NCBI RefSeq assembly: GCF_001955715.1
Contig: NZ_CP019239.1
Location: 1,984,001 to 2,048,000, forward strand
DNA: 64,000 bases
Direction: 5' to 3'
From: Rhodoferax saidenbachensis
GTDB lineage: Bacteria; Pseudomonadota; Gammaproteobacteria; Burkholderiales; Burkholderiaceae_C
Positions 27,681 to 36,347 of the stretch are shown here, in pieces. The notes below the pieces were generated by a model, which saw only the letters and a list, made by a program, of their open reading frames with translations, made no database searches and was not told the DNA's origin. How positions within the stretch are numbered: position 1 is the stretch's first letter; every line of letters begins with the position of its first letter. The translations under genes were made by a program, and so were the position numbers.

Positions 27681-28474
27681 GAGCGATCGCTTGTTTTATT
27701 CTCGAATTGAGGGGCTTGCCACGCCTGTCCATTTTGACTTTCGATGGCCTTTACATAGCGATAGAACGTGCCCTCGAAATTTCCCAGCGCAATGACAAAA
27801 CCCGCCCATCCATCCAGAAAACCCAGCTTGAATAAATAGTGCTTCCAGAAAGCCCACTTGGCGTGCAGCAGTGCAGTCCACATGGAGATTTTTTTGTGTT
27901 TGATCTTTTCCGCTCCCAGTGAGGAATAGCGGTTGGCCTTGTGCATGACTTCGGCCATGTTCTTGAATGGGAACTGCCAGATCGCGTTTTGCATGTGCCC
28001 CAACGGTTTGTCCGTGAGCAACTCATAGCCCTCATGCACAGGTTTCAGGTCATAACGCATGGCATTTTTGCGAAACAACTGGGGCTGCCGGTAGTTGGGG
28101 TACCAGCCGGAATGCTTGATCCAGCGCCCCATGAAGTAGTTACGTCTCGGTGTCCAGTAGACATCCAGCGCATTGCTGTTGCCAACGATGGATTGAATCT
28201 CTGCAGCTACTTCAGGCGTGCAGCGCTCATCTGCATCCAGACTAAAGATCCATTCATGTGAGCATGCGGCAATCGCTTGGTTGCGCAATTCACCAAATCC
28301 AGTAAAAGCAACTTGCACAACTTTCGCACCGAGCCCGGTCGCGATGTCTGCCGTGCCATCTGTGCTCCATGAGTCCACCACAATCACTTCGTCAGCCCAG
28401 CGCACGCTCTCAATGGTGGCGCGTACTTTCTCGGCTTCGTTGTAGGCAATGATGTAGACGGAAATGGGGGTCAT
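27677..28474 (-). CDS. Glycosyltransferase family 2, WaaE/KdtX-like
   Basis: 265 residues from ATG 28474 (a second ATG at 28489 adds five). The GT-A domain starts ISVYIIAYNEAEKVRATIES. The donor site is EVIVVDSWSTDGTADIA, and DADERCTPEVAAEI contains the DxD-like metal site. GRWIKHSGWYPNYRQPQLFR and KPVHEGYE match the WaaE/KdtX subgroup, which adds a beta-1,4-glucose to LPS heptose. It is the first gene of the minus-strand LPS operon and is divergent from another GT2 gene. Confidence 0.87.
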   Translation of the reverse strand: MTPISVYIIAYNEAEKVRATIESVRWADEVIVVDSWSTDGTADIATGLGAKVVQVAFTGFGELRNQAIAACSHEWIFSLDADERCTPEVAAEIQSIVGNSNALDVYWTPRRNYFMGRWIKHSGWYPNYRQPQLFRKNAMRYDLKPVHEGYELLTDKPLGHMQNAIWQFPFKNMAEVMHKANRYSSLGAEKIKHKKISMWTALLHAKWAFWKHYLFKLGFLDGWAGFVIALGNFEGTFYRYVKAIESQNGQAWQAPQFENKTSDRS

Positions 28475-28586
28475 CGGTGGTGATACCATCAAAAGGGACA
28501 CAACACACAGGCTGTGAAGCAAGACTACAGACCGTTGAACTTCTTGTAACAAATCACGTCATGCAGGCCTTGTAGTCTAGTTCAAA

Positions 28587-29441
28587 ATGAAGCATTCCGA
28601 TCTGATTTCCCTGGTGGTTACCACCTACAACCGCAGTGATGCCCTGCTCGCCGTATTGGGTGGGCTGGCTCAGCAGTCTGATACCGGATTTGAGGTGATC
28701 ATTGCAGACGACGGATCCACTGTGCTACACCAGCAAGCTGTGTTGAACTCCGAAGTTGCGAAGCGATTGAAAATTGCCCATGTCTGGCATCCCGATGTCG
28801 GTTTCACGGCATCCCGTGTGCGCAACCGTGGTGTATCGGTTTCCGGTGGTTCTTACATCGTTTTTCTGGATGGCGATTGTGTTCCGGAGACGGACTTCGT
28901 GAGCGAACACCGGCGCCTGAGGCAAGAACGTTGTTTCGTGAATGGCAGCCGTGTCATGCTGTCCTCCGGTTGGACGCAAGAAATTCTGGCCAATGACATC
29001 GGTGTACCGGGGCAATCCATCGGTTTTTGGTTGAAACACAGGTTGCAAGGTCACGCCAGCAAATTGACAGGGCTTGTGCGATTGCCTGATTTTGCTGCAC
29101 GCTGCAACGCGAACTTCTCCTGGAAGGGCATTCGCAGTTGCAATATGGGTGTTTGGCGTTCGGACTTTGTGCGTGTGAATGGCTTTGACGAGTCTTTCGT
29201 CGGCTGGGGGCATGAGGATGCCGACTTTGTTTTGCGCCTGCACAACGCAGGAGTGATTCGAAAGAACGGGTTCTGTTCTACAGAGGTTTACCACCTATGG
29301 CACCGTGAATCCAGCAGGGCGCAAGAGTCCAGAAATGCAGATCGGGTCCGCGAGCGGCAACACACATTGCAGGTATTGCCTGCAGAAGGTTATAGCGAGA
29401 GCGTGGGTGGCAAAGATATGGTTATTACGAGACTGGGATAA
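28587..29441 (+). CDS. Glycosyltransferase family 2 with galactosyltransferase-type C-terminal domain
   Basis: 284 residues. The GT-A start is ISLVVTTYNRSDALLAVLGG; the donor-binding region is EVIIADDGST and VFLDGDCVPETDFV (DGD metal site). The C-terminal GFDESFVGWGHEDADFVLRL is the Glyco_transf_7C acceptor motif, as in beta-1,4-galactosyltransferases. It probably builds LPS outer core or a capsule. It is transcribed away from the WaaE-like gene, and tolB follows nine bases after its stop, so the tol genes may be read through from it. Confidence 0.87.
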   Translation: MKHSDLISLVVTTYNRSDALLAVLGGLAQQSDTGFEVIIADDGSTVLHQQAVLNSEVAKRLKIAHVWHPDVGFTASRVRNRGVSVSGGSYIVFLDGDCVPETDFVSEHRRLRQERCFVNGSRVMLSSGWTQEILANDIGVPGQSIGFWLKHRLQGHASKLTGLVRLPDFAARCNANFSWKGIRSCNMGVWRSDFVRVNGFDESFVGWGHEDADFVLRLHNAGVIRKNGFCSTEVYHLWHRESSRAQESRNADRVRERQHTLQVLPAEGYSESVGGKDMVITRLG

Positions 29442-29450
29442 TCGGAAACA

Positions 29451-30713
29451 ATGAACAAGTTACTTATTGGCTTTTTGATAGGACTCTTCAATTTGAGCGC
29501 CTCGGCGCAATTCAGGGTGGAGGTTTCTGGTGTGGGGCTCACCCAGATTCCTATTGCTGTTGCGGCGTTTCGCGGAGATGCGTCTTCACCCCAAAAAATG
29601 GGGGGTATTGTCTTGGCCGATCTGGAGCGCAGTGGCCAGTTTCGCGGGATAGATGTCGCTGGTGCCGTACTGGATGAAACAGCACGCCCGGACATCGGCG
29701 TCTGGCGGCAAAAAAGCGCAGATGCGCTGGTAACCGGTAGTGTCACCCGCCTGGCGGACGGTCGTTATGACGTGCGTGTGCGCTTGTGGGATGTGGTGCG
29801 CAATGTGGACCTGGGCGGAGAGAGCCATGCGGTCGTTGCCGGTGATCTGCGTCTGGCTGCTCACCGTGTGGCCGATTTTGTCTATGAAAAGCTCACAGGT
29901 GACAAGGGCATTTTTTCTACGCGTATTGCCTACGTCACGAAGAACGGGTCCAGTTTCAACTTGTGGGTGGCTGATGCCGACGGAGAGAATGCACAAAGTG
30001 CCCTCAACAGTCCCGAACCCATCATTTCACCGTCGTGGGCACCCAATGGGACGCAACTGGCTTATGTGTCTTTCGAGTCGCGCAAACCCGTGGTGTATGT
30101 CCATGATGTGGCTTCCGGAAAACGCCGTTTGGTGGCCAATTTCAGGGGGTCCAACAGTGCGCCCGCTTGGTCTCCTGATGGCAGAACACTGGCCTTGACA
30201 CTGACCCGCGATGGGGGTTCGCAGTTGTACCTGATGGATGCGAACGGTGGCGAGCCCAGGCGCCTGGCCCAGTCCAGCTCCATTGATACGGAGCCCACCT
30301 TCACGGCCGACGGAAAAACAATCTACTTCGTGAGTGACCGGGGTGGTTCGCCACAGATTTATCGTGTGCCCGTTTCTGGTGGAAATCCGGAACGGGTCAC
30401 TTTTAATGGAACTTACAATATTTCACCATCTCTAAGCCCGGATGGGCGGTGGTTAGCCTACATTTCGCGCGTAAGCGGTGCTTTCCGGTTGCATGTCCAG
30501 GATCTTTCCTCGGGCGCCAGCAATGCCTTGACAGACACCAGCGCAGATGAAAACCCCAGCTTCTCGCCCAACAGTCGGCTCATTATTTACGCGACCCAGC
30601 AGCAGGGGCGTGAGGCATTGATGACCAGTACGCTGGACGGAAAAATCAAGGCGCGTTTGGCTGGGCAGAATGGTGATATCCGGGAGCCCGATTGGGGCCC
30701 GGTACAAAAATAG
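29451..30713 (+). CDS. tolB: Tol-Pal system protein TolB
   Basis: 420 residues. Periplasmic protein linking Pal to the inner-membrane TolQRA complex. A signal peptide ends at LSASAQFRVEV. The N-terminal domain is followed by a six-bladed WD40-like propeller with repeated PSWAPNGTQLAYVSFESRKP, APAWSPDGRTLALTL, PTFTADGKTIYFVSDRGG, PSLSPDGRWLAYISR and PSFSPNSRLIIYAT. It is the first of a tolB-pal-cpoB set; tolQRA are not upstream here, where glycosyltransferase genes sit instead. Confidence 0.96.
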   Translation: MNKLLIGFLIGLFNLSASAQFRVEVSGVGLTQIPIAVAAFRGDASSPQKMGGIVLADLERSGQFRGIDVAGAVLDETARPDIGVWRQKSADALVTGSVTRLADGRYDVRVRLWDVVRNVDLGGESHAVVAGDLRLAAHRVADFVYEKLTGDKGIFSTRIAYVTKNGSSFNLWVADADGENAQSALNSPEPIISPSWAPNGTQLAYVSFESRKPVVYVHDVASGKRRLVANFRGSNSAPAWSPDGRTLALTLTRDGGSQLYLMDANGGEPRRLAQSSSIDTEPTFTADGKTIYFVSDRGGSPQIYRVPVSGGNPERVTFNGTYNISPSLSPDGRWLAYISRVSGAFRLHVQDLSSGASNALTDTSADENPSFSPNSRLIIYATQQQGREALMTSTLDGKIKARLAGQNGDIREPDWGPVQK

Positions 30714-30742
30714 TTTTTTAATTCATTAGCAAGGAGTTTGAG

Positions 30743-31279
30743 ATGAATCGATTGGTATGGGCAACTGCTGTCACTGTTCTGTTGAGTGCTTGCGGGTCGT
30801 CCGTCAAGTTGGACAATGTTCCCGTGGAAGACAAATCGGGAGCCGCCGTGTCGGGGCAGGGTGCCAATTCGGCAGGCAGCGCAGGTGTGGGGAATAGCAA
30901 TGTTGCGACGGTGGACCTTGGTAAGTCAGACCAGGATGCGGCCATGCGCGCTTCTACACGACTGGTTTACTTTGATTACGACAGCTTCACCATTCGCCCT
31001 GAGTTCCAGTCGGTGATTGAGGCCCACGCCCGTTTTATCCGCGCTGACAAGGCACGCAAAGTTGTGATTGAAGGCCATACGGACGAACGTGGTGGCCGCG
31101 AATACAACCTGGCATTGGGTCAAAAGCGCTCGGAAGCCGTGCGCAAGGCGCTGAACCTTCTGGGTGTAGCAGACGGTCAGGTCGAAGCCGTGAGTTTCGG
31201 CAAAGAGAAGCCCGCTGTCATTGGCAACTCTGAAGCGGCAATGGAAAAGAACCGCCGCGCTGAAATCGTTTATCGGTGA
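30743..31279 (+). CDS. pal: Peptidoglycan-associated lipoprotein Pal
   Basis: 178 residues. Lipobox LLSAC with Cys at residue 16, then a G/A/S-rich linker and the OmpA-like domain. VYFDYDSFTIRPEF and VVIEGHTDERGGREYNLALG are the peptidoglycan-binding motifs, and ALGQKRSEAVRKAL continues it. It anchors the outer membrane to the wall together with TolB. A good AAGGAG site (30731-30736) precedes ATG 30743. Confidence 0.97.
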   Translation: MNRLVWATAVTVLLSACGSSVKLDNVPVEDKSGAAVSGQGANSAGSAGVGNSNVATVDLGKSDQDAAMRASTRLVYFDYDSFTIRPEFQSVIEAHARFIRADKARKVVIEGHTDERGGREYNLALGQKRSEAVRKALNLLGVADGQVEAVSFGKEKPAVIGNSEAAMEKNRRAEIVYR

Positions 31280-31284
31280 TACGC

Positions 31285-32064
31285 ATGAAGAGCTTCTCTG
31301 TGGCGCAAGTGTTACGTTGCATTCCGCTGGCCTTGGCGCTGGCGGGAGCTGTGCAGGCCCACGCCGGATTGTTCGACGATGAAGAGGCACGCCGCGCCAT
31401 TCTGGAACTGCGGCAGAAAGACCTGGATGGCGAACAAAAGTTGACCGAAGAAATACGCCGGTCCACCGAAGAAGCCGCGCAGTTACGCCGCAGCCTGATT
31501 GACCTGCAAAACCAGTTGGAGACCTTGCGGGCTGAGCTGGCCAAGCTGCGTGGTCAGGACGAGCAACTGGGCCGTGATGTGGCGGAGATGCAGCGACGCC
31601 AAAAAGATGGATCCCAAAGCCTGGAAGATCGCTTGCGCAAGCTGGAGCCATCACGCGAAACGCTGGACGGGCGAGAGTTCCTGGCCGAACCGGGTGAGAA
31701 GCGTGATTTCGAATCGGCGTTTGCCATCTTTCGCAAGGGAGAATTTGCCACTGCACAAACGGCCTTTGTGGATTTTCTGAACCGTTATCCACAGACCGGT
31801 TATCGCCCCTCTGCTTTGTTCTGGCTGGGCAATGCCCAGTATGCGACCAAAGACTACAAGGACGCGCTGGCCAATTTCCGCGCATTGGTTGCGTCTTCGG
31901 CGGGGCATGTCAGGGTGCCTGAGGCTGTGTTGGCGATTGCCAATTGCCAGTTGGAACTCAAAGACAACCGTGGTGCACGCAAAACGCTGGAAGACCTGGT
32001 AGCGAATTACCCAGGGTCTGAAGCAGCGGCGGCTGGCAAAGAGCGCCTGGCCCGCCTTAAATAA
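31285..32064 (+). CDS. cpoB: Cell division coordinator CpoB (YbgF)
   Basis: 259 residues. Periplasmic partner of the Tol system that couples outer-membrane constriction and PBP1B activity. A signal peptide ends near VQAHAGLFDD. Residues 25-110 are a trimerising coiled coil (LDGEQKLTEEIRRSTEEAAQ, LRAELAKLRGQDEQL). The C-terminus holds TPR repeats (ESAFAIFRKGEFATAQTAFV, SALFWLGNAQYATKDYKDAL, AGKERLARLK). ATG 31285 is chosen; GTG 31276 would overlap the pal stop. Confidence 0.93.
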   Translation: MKSFSVAQVLRCIPLALALAGAVQAHAGLFDDEEARRAILELRQKDLDGEQKLTEEIRRSTEEAAQLRRSLIDLQNQLETLRAELAKLRGQDEQLGRDVAEMQRRQKDGSQSLEDRLRKLEPSRETLDGREFLAEPGEKRDFESAFAIFRKGEFATAQTAFVDFLNRYPQTGYRPSALFWLGNAQYATKDYKDALANFRALVASSAGHVRVPEAVLAIANCQLELKDNRGARKTLEDLVANYPGSEAAAAGKERLARLK

Positions 32065-32075
32065 AGTACGCAGCG

Positions 32076-32879
32076 GTGTTGTCTCCGGTGCCAGACCTTT
32101 CGCTCGCTGCGGACGATGCAGACTTGGCGCGCAGGTTCTCCGGGCTGGATCGCCTCTATGGATTAACCCCGGCGCACGCAGTGCGCTTGGCGCATGTCGC
32201 GGTGGTGGGCATCGGCGGCGTAGGTTCCTGGGCTGCAGAGGCCTTGGCCCGTAGCGGGGTAGGGCACCTCACACTGATCGATATGGACCATGTGGCCGAG
32301 TCCAACATCAATCGGCAGGTTCACGCACTGACGCCTACCGTTGGCATGGCCAAGATTGACGCCATGCGGGAGCGTATTGCACTGATCAACCCGCAATGCA
32401 AAGTGCACTGCATAGACGCCTTTGTAGAGCCCGATAACTGGCCCGCCATCCTGCCTGCAGGTGTGGATGCGGTCATCGATGCCTGCGATCAGGTCAAGGT
32501 GAAGACGGCCATGGCCGATTGGGCCCGCCGCAACAAGGCCGTGTTTATTTCAGTGGGGGCTGCAGGCGGTAAGCGGCATGCCCATAAGGTCGACATTGCC
32601 GACCTGAGCGAGACCACGCATGACCCGCTGTTGGCGCAAGTACGCTACCGGCTGCGCAAGGAATATGGAGCCCCAAAGGATGGAAAGAAGATGGGGGTGG
32701 CCTGTGTTTTCAGCCGGGAAGCGGTACAGCCTGCGGATGCATCTTGTGCCGTTCAGGGTGACAACTCACTCAATTGCCACGGTTATGGATCACTGGTTAC
32801 GGTGACCGCCACCTTTGGTTTGTGTGCTGCTGGGTGGGTGATGGACAGAATTTCCCAAAGCAAGCCCGAAGAGAGATAA
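32076..32879 (+). CDS. tcdA: tRNA threonylcarbamoyladenosine dehydratase
   Basis: 267 residues. E1-like ATPase that cyclises t6A37 to ct6A37 in ANN-decoding tRNAs. RFSGLDRLYG, then VAVVGIGGVGSWAAEALARS is the nucleotide-binding glycine loop; LIDMDHVAESNINRQVHAL contains the catalytic-site arginine region. DACDQVKVKTAMADWARRNK and AAGGKRHAHKV follow. The probable start is GTG 32076, 11 bases after cpoB. Two tRNA-Lys genes, which carry t6A, lie directly downstream. Confidence 0.93.
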   Translation: MLSPVPDLSLAADDADLARRFSGLDRLYGLTPAHAVRLAHVAVVGIGGVGSWAAEALARSGVGHLTLIDMDHVAESNINRQVHALTPTVGMAKIDAMRERIALINPQCKVHCIDAFVEPDNWPAILPAGVDAVIDACDQVKVKTAMADWARRNKAVFISVGAAGGKRHAHKVDIADLSETTHDPLLAQVRYRLRKEYGAPKDGKKMGVACVFSREAVQPADASCAVQGDNSLNCHGYGSLVTVTATFGLCAAGWVMDRISQSKPEER

Positions 32880-32887
32880 AAAAACGA

Positions 32888-32893
32888 TATAAT
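32888..32893 (+). promoter_or_regulatory. -10 box of the tRNA-Lys promoter
   Basis: A perfect TATAAT lies 39 bp upstream of the first tRNA and immediately after the tcdA stop. No good TTGACA-like -35 is visible at the right spacing. Confidence 0.55.
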
Positions 32894-32931
32894 TTGAGGC
32901 TTCGCGGTAAGCAACGCAAGTGCTTCCCGTT

Positions 32932-33007
32932 GGGACCATAGCTCAGTTGGTAGAGCAGCGGACTTTTAATCCGTTTGTCGTGGGTTCGACCCCCGCTGGT
33001 CCCACCA
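32932..33007 (+). tRNA. tRNA-Lys (anticodon TTT)
   Basis: 76 nt. The acceptor arms GGGACCA and TGGTCCC pair, and the CCA end is encoded (33005-33007). The anticodon loop is CTTTTAA (anticodon TTT), flanked by GCGGA/TCCGT, which is diagnostic of Lys. The T-loop GGGTTCGACCCCC is intact. Confidence 0.97.
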
Positions 33008-33019
33008 AGAGATTAACCA

Positions 33020-33095
33020 GGGATCTTAGCTCAGCTGGTAGAGCAGCGGACTCTTAATCCGTAGGTCGAGAGTTCGAATCTCTCAGATCCCACCA
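33020..33095 (+). tRNA. tRNA-Lys (anticodon CTT)
   Basis: 76 nt, 12 bp after the first tRNA. The acceptor is GGGATCT/AGATCCC with encoded CCA (33093-33095). The anticodon loop CTCTTAA gives anticodon CTT. The D-arm and anticodon stem are nearly identical to the TTT copy, consistent with duplication and anticodon change. Confidence 0.97.
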
Positions 33096-33100
33096 ATCAG

Positions 33101-33133
33101 AAAAGGGCCTAGTCATTTGACTAGGCCCTTTTT
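33101..33133. terminator. Bidirectional terminator between tRNA-Lys genes and the ABC-F gene
   Basis: AAAAGGGCCTAGTCA pairs with TGACTAGGCCCTTTT over 15 bp with a 2-nt loop, followed by TTTCTTT. The A-run on the other strand can serve the convergent ABC-F gene ending at 33158. Confidence 0.93.
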
Positions 33134-33157
33134 CTTTGGGCCATGGCAAGAAGGGCC

Positions 33158-35101
33158 TTAGCCCTCAATCGCGCTGGTCAGTTCTAGCCAGCGCTCTTCC
33201 AGTGTCTTCAGCTCATCGCCCACTTTTTTCAGGCTCTTGCCAAGCTCGGCAATTTCCTGCGGGTGGGTGTTGGTGCCCAGCTTGCCTTCGAGTGCCGCGC
33301 CTTCGCCGTTGAGCACTTCCATGCGGGCCTCGACCTGCTGCAGTTCCTTCTTGGCCTTCTTCACTGCGTCGGACACGACAACAGGAGCGGCTGCTTTGGC
33401 GGCAGCGGCCTTGGCTTCTTGCTTGGCAGCCTTGCTTTGTTCTTCCTTGGCCAGTTCGCGCTGGCGCTTGGCTTCGTCTAGCAGGTATTTCTGGTAATCG
33501 TCCAGATCGCCGTCAAACGGCTCCACGCCGCCGCGTGACACCATCCAGAATTCGTCACACACGGCGCGCAACAGCGCGCGGTCGTGGCTGACCAGCATCA
33601 CCGTGCCTTCAAACTCATTCAACGCCATGGACAGCGCTTCGCGGGTTGCCAAATCCAGGTGGTTGGTAGGCTCATCGAGCAGCAACAGGTTAGGCCGCTG
33701 CCAGACGATCATGCACAACACCAGACGGGCCTTTTCGCCGCCGCTCATGCTGCCCACGGCCTGCTTGACCATGTCGCCGCTGAAGTTGAAAGTGCCCAGG
33801 AAACTGCGCAAGTCCTGCTCACGCGTGGCCTGGTTGCTGAGCTTGCCCTGCACGGTCAATTCCTTGACCAGGCGGATCATGTGTTCCAGCGGCGTGTCGG
33901 CTGGGCGCAGCACGTCCAGCTCCTGCTGGGCAAAGTAGCCAATGTTCAGGCCCTTGCCTTCAGTCACATCTCCGCCCAGCGGCGCCAGATCGCGTGCCAC
34001 GGTTTTCACCAGTGTCGATTTTCCCTGGCCGTTGGCGCCCAGAATGCCGATGCGCTGCCCAGCCAGCACCGACTTGTTGACGTTGCGCACAATGGTGGTG
34101 GGCGGTGTGCCTTCGGGTGCATCTGCTGGTGGCGGGTAACCAAAGCTGACCCCGCTCATAGAGAGCATCGGATTGGGCAGGTTGGCCGGTTCCTTGAATT
34201 CGAAGGTGAAATCGGCTTCAGACAGTAGCGGTGCGATCTTCTCCATCCGGTCCAGCGCCTTGACGCGGCTTTGGGCCTGCTTGGCCTTGCTGGCCTTGGC
34301 CTTGAAGCGGGCGATGAACTTTTGCAGGTGGGCAATCTTGTCTTGCTGCTTGCTGAAGGCTGTTTGCTGCAGCGCCATCTGCTCGGCACGCATGTCTTCG
34401 AATTTGCTGTAGTTGCCGCCGTAGCGCACCAACTTGCCCGCATCGATATGCAGTGTGACGTTGGTCACGGCGTCCAGAAATTCACGGTCATGGCTGATAA
34501 CGACCATGGTGCCTTCGTACTTCTTGAGCCAGGCTTCCAGCCAAACCAGGGCGTCCAAATCCAAGTGGTTGGTGGGTTCGTCCAGCAGCAGTAGGTCGCT
34601 GGGGCACATCAGCGCGCGCGCCAATTGCAGGCGCATGCGCCAGCCGCCGGAGAAGCTGTTTACGGGGTTGTCCAACTCGGATGTCTTGAAGCCCAAACCG
34701 AGAATCAGGGCCTGCGCCCGCGACGCCGCGTCGTATTCGCCTGCATCGTGCAAGCCGGTGTAGGCGTGGGCCATACGGTCATAGTCATCGGTGGCCTCGG
34801 CAGCGGTCACTTCCTCGCGGGCGGTCAGCAGCACGGTGTCGCCTTCGACCACAAACTCCGTGGCGCTTTGGTCCGTCTCCGGCATGTCCTGGGCGACCTG
34901 GCCCATGCGCCACTGGGTCGGGATGTAGTACTCGCCTGCGTCTTCGTGCAGATTGCCGTTGAGCAGCGCAAACAGCGAAGACTTGCCCGCGCCATTGCGG
35001 CCTACCAGGCCGACTTTTTCGCCGGGGTTGAGGGTGACGGAAGCGCCCTCCAGAAGCACCTTGGCGCTGCGGCGCAGGGTGACGTTTTTCAAAGTAATCA
35101 T
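33158..35101 (-). CDS. ABC-F family ATPase (YheS-like)
   Basis: 647 residues with two ABC domains and no membrane segments. Walker A motifs are GRNGAGKSS and GANGQGKST; signatures are NSFSGGWRMRLQLARAL and GSMSGGEKARLVL; both Walker B motifs are LLLLDEPTNHLDL. A basic interdomain linker (FIARFKAKASKAKQAQSRVK) and a C-terminal coiled coil (KKAKKELQQVEARMEVLNGE) place it nearest YheS/Uup. ABC-F proteins act on the ribosome, relieving stalled states. It ends near a bidirectional terminator. Confidence 0.92.
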   Translation of the reverse strand: MITLKNVTLRRSAKVLLEGASVTLNPGEKVGLVGRNGAGKSSLFALLNGNLHEDAGEYYIPTQWRMGQVAQDMPETDQSATEFVVEGDTVLLTAREEVTAAEATDDYDRMAHAYTGLHDAGEYDAASRAQALILGLGFKTSELDNPVNSFSGGWRMRLQLARALMCPSDLLLLDEPTNHLDLDALVWLEAWLKKYEGTMVVISHDREFLDAVTNVTLHIDAGKLVRYGGNYSKFEDMRAEQMALQQTAFSKQQDKIAHLQKFIARFKAKASKAKQAQSRVKALDRMEKIAPLLSEADFTFEFKEPANLPNPMLSMSGVSFGYPPPADAPEGTPPTTIVRNVNKSVLAGQRIGILGANGQGKSTLVKTVARDLAPLGGDVTEGKGLNIGYFAQQELDVLRPADTPLEHMIRLVKELTVQGKLSNQATREQDLRSFLGTFNFSGDMVKQAVGSMSGGEKARLVLCMIVWQRPNLLLLDEPTNHLDLATREALSMALNEFEGTVMLVSHDRALLRAVCDEFWMVSRGGVEPFDGDLDDYQKYLLDEAKRQRELAKEEQSKAAKQEAKAAAAKAAAPVVVSDAVKKAKKELQQVEARMEVLNGEGAALEGKLGTNTHPQEIAELGKSLKKVGDELKTLEERWLELTSAIEG

Positions 35102-35456
35102 TTTTTCAGCTCAGTTATTGATTCATTCAGGCGTTTCAGGCCTGGGGGTTGGCAAGGGCTGGTAGATGGGGTATCCGTTCTACGGCACATCTCGCGGGCG
35201 AACGCTTTAGGTTCGCCGTGTTTACTTCGTCCACGCCTTGGTGGGCATTCCGCTTCGGTCGAACTCGCCAGCAACTGCTAGGCACTCAACCTTTGAGTGC
35301 TAGGTTCTGATTTGCAAGAGAAGAACCTGTTCGCAGCAGCAGTGTTGGGGTGCGGACCAAAGTGAGGTAAAGGAGGAGCCCGTAGGGCGGGGGACACGAA
35401 CGGCGGCCAGTACCCCAATGCTGCTGCGAGCCCAGCACAAAAGCCCAAACCAGGCG
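35102..35456. other. Gene-free 355-bp spacer with multiple hairpins
   Basis: Between the ABC-F start and the prmB stop I see no credible gene but four inverted repeats. They are GGCGAAC/GTTCGCC (35197-35203/35211-35217), CTAGGCACTCAA/TTGAGTGCTAG (35278-35289/35293-35303), GCCC-GTA-GGGC (35378-35388), and a long pair CGCAGCAGCAGTGTTGGGGT/ACCCCAATGCTGCTGCG (35332-35351/35412-35428) that encloses the third. The density of pairing suggests a structured RNA, a small mobile element or a regulatory leader of the ABC-F gene. I cannot assign it to a known class. Confidence 0.5.
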
Positions 35457-36347
35457 CTAAAGCAGCAGGGCTTCCTTGGCCACCAACAACACCTGATCTT
35501 CGCCAGCACTTGTATCCAGCCAGATCACTTCCAATTCGGGAAACGCAGCCTCAAAGAACGCGCGTTCGTTCCCAATTTCCAGCACCAACACCGCGCCGGG
35601 CGCCATGTGCCGCGGTGCTTGTTGCAACAGCACGCGAATAAAGTCCATGCCATCGCTGCCGCCGGACTGGTTGCCGCTCAGAGCAATCGCGGGTTCGGCC
35701 TTGTATTCAGCAGGCAATTCGGCCATGCTTTTCGCATTGACATAGGGCGGGTTGCACAGGATCAGGTCGTACGGGCCGGGCAGGGCAGAAAGCCCGTCGG
35801 ATTCGACCAGTCGAATGCGCTCACCCAGAGCATGTTTGTCCACATTGATGCGCGCCACAGCCAGCGCATCGGCGGAAATGTCGGCCGCATCCACCGTCAC
35901 ATCGGGGAAGACCATGGCCGCAATGACGGCCAGGCTGCCATTGCCGGTGCACAGGTCCAGTACCTTGTGGGTCGATTCACGCAGAAAGTAGTCGATGCCG
36001 CCGTCCACCAGAAGTTCGGCAATCAGCGAACGCGGCACGATCACGCGTTCGTCCACATAAAAGGCCACGCCCTGCAGCCAGGCCTCTTGCGTAAGGTAAG
36101 CGGCGGGCTTGCGGGTGCTGATGCGTGCTTCCAAAAGTGTAGCTGCTCGCGCACTTTCCACGGGGGCTACGGGCCTTTTTGACTCTGAATCCGGGCCGTC
36201 GTCCAGTGGCGTATCGAGCGGCAGACCCATGCTCCACAGTACCAGCCAAGCGGCCTCGTCAAAAGCATTGGTGGTGCCGTGGCCAAAGGACACGCCGGCC
36301 TGCGTGAGGCGGGCCGCGCTGGATTCAATCAATTCCCGTAGTGTCAT
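35457..36347 (-). CDS. prmB: Ribosomal protein L3 N5-glutamine methyltransferase with in-frame repeat A insertion
   Basis: 296 residues. SAM-dependent methylase of the PrmB/HemK group: [16 protein letters not shown] (motif I), [16 protein letters not shown], and the NPPYVN catalytic motif in [14 protein letters not shown] that binds the target glutamine. [20 protein letters not shown] and [15 protein letters not shown] are PrmB-specific and separate it from PrmC. Residues 53-74 ([20 protein letters not shown]) derive from a family A element at 36127-36190. ATG 36347 overlaps the dapE stop (ATGA). Confidence 0.93.
   Translation of the reverse strand: MTLRELIESSAARLTQAGVSFGHGTTNAFDEAAWLVLWSMGLPLDTPLDDGPDSESKRPVAPVESARAATLLEARISTRKPAAYLTQEAWLQGVAFYVDERVIVPRSLIAELLVDGGIDYFLRESTHKVLDLCTGNGSLAVIAAMVFPDVTVDAADISADALAVARINVDKHALGERIRLVESDGLSALPGPYDLILCNPPYVNAKSMAELPAEYKAEPAIALSGNQSGGSDGMDFIRVLLQQAPRHMAPGAVLVLEIGNERAFFEAAFPELEVIWLDTSAGEDQVLLVAKEALLL
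36127..36190 (+). repeat. Family A element in frame inside prmB, copy 8
   Basis: GCTTCCAAAAGTGTAGC, then TGCTCGCGCA, then CGGGGGCTACGGGCCTTTTT. The gene runs antisense to the element. The encoded peptide includes PVESARAAT. Confidence 0.9.
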
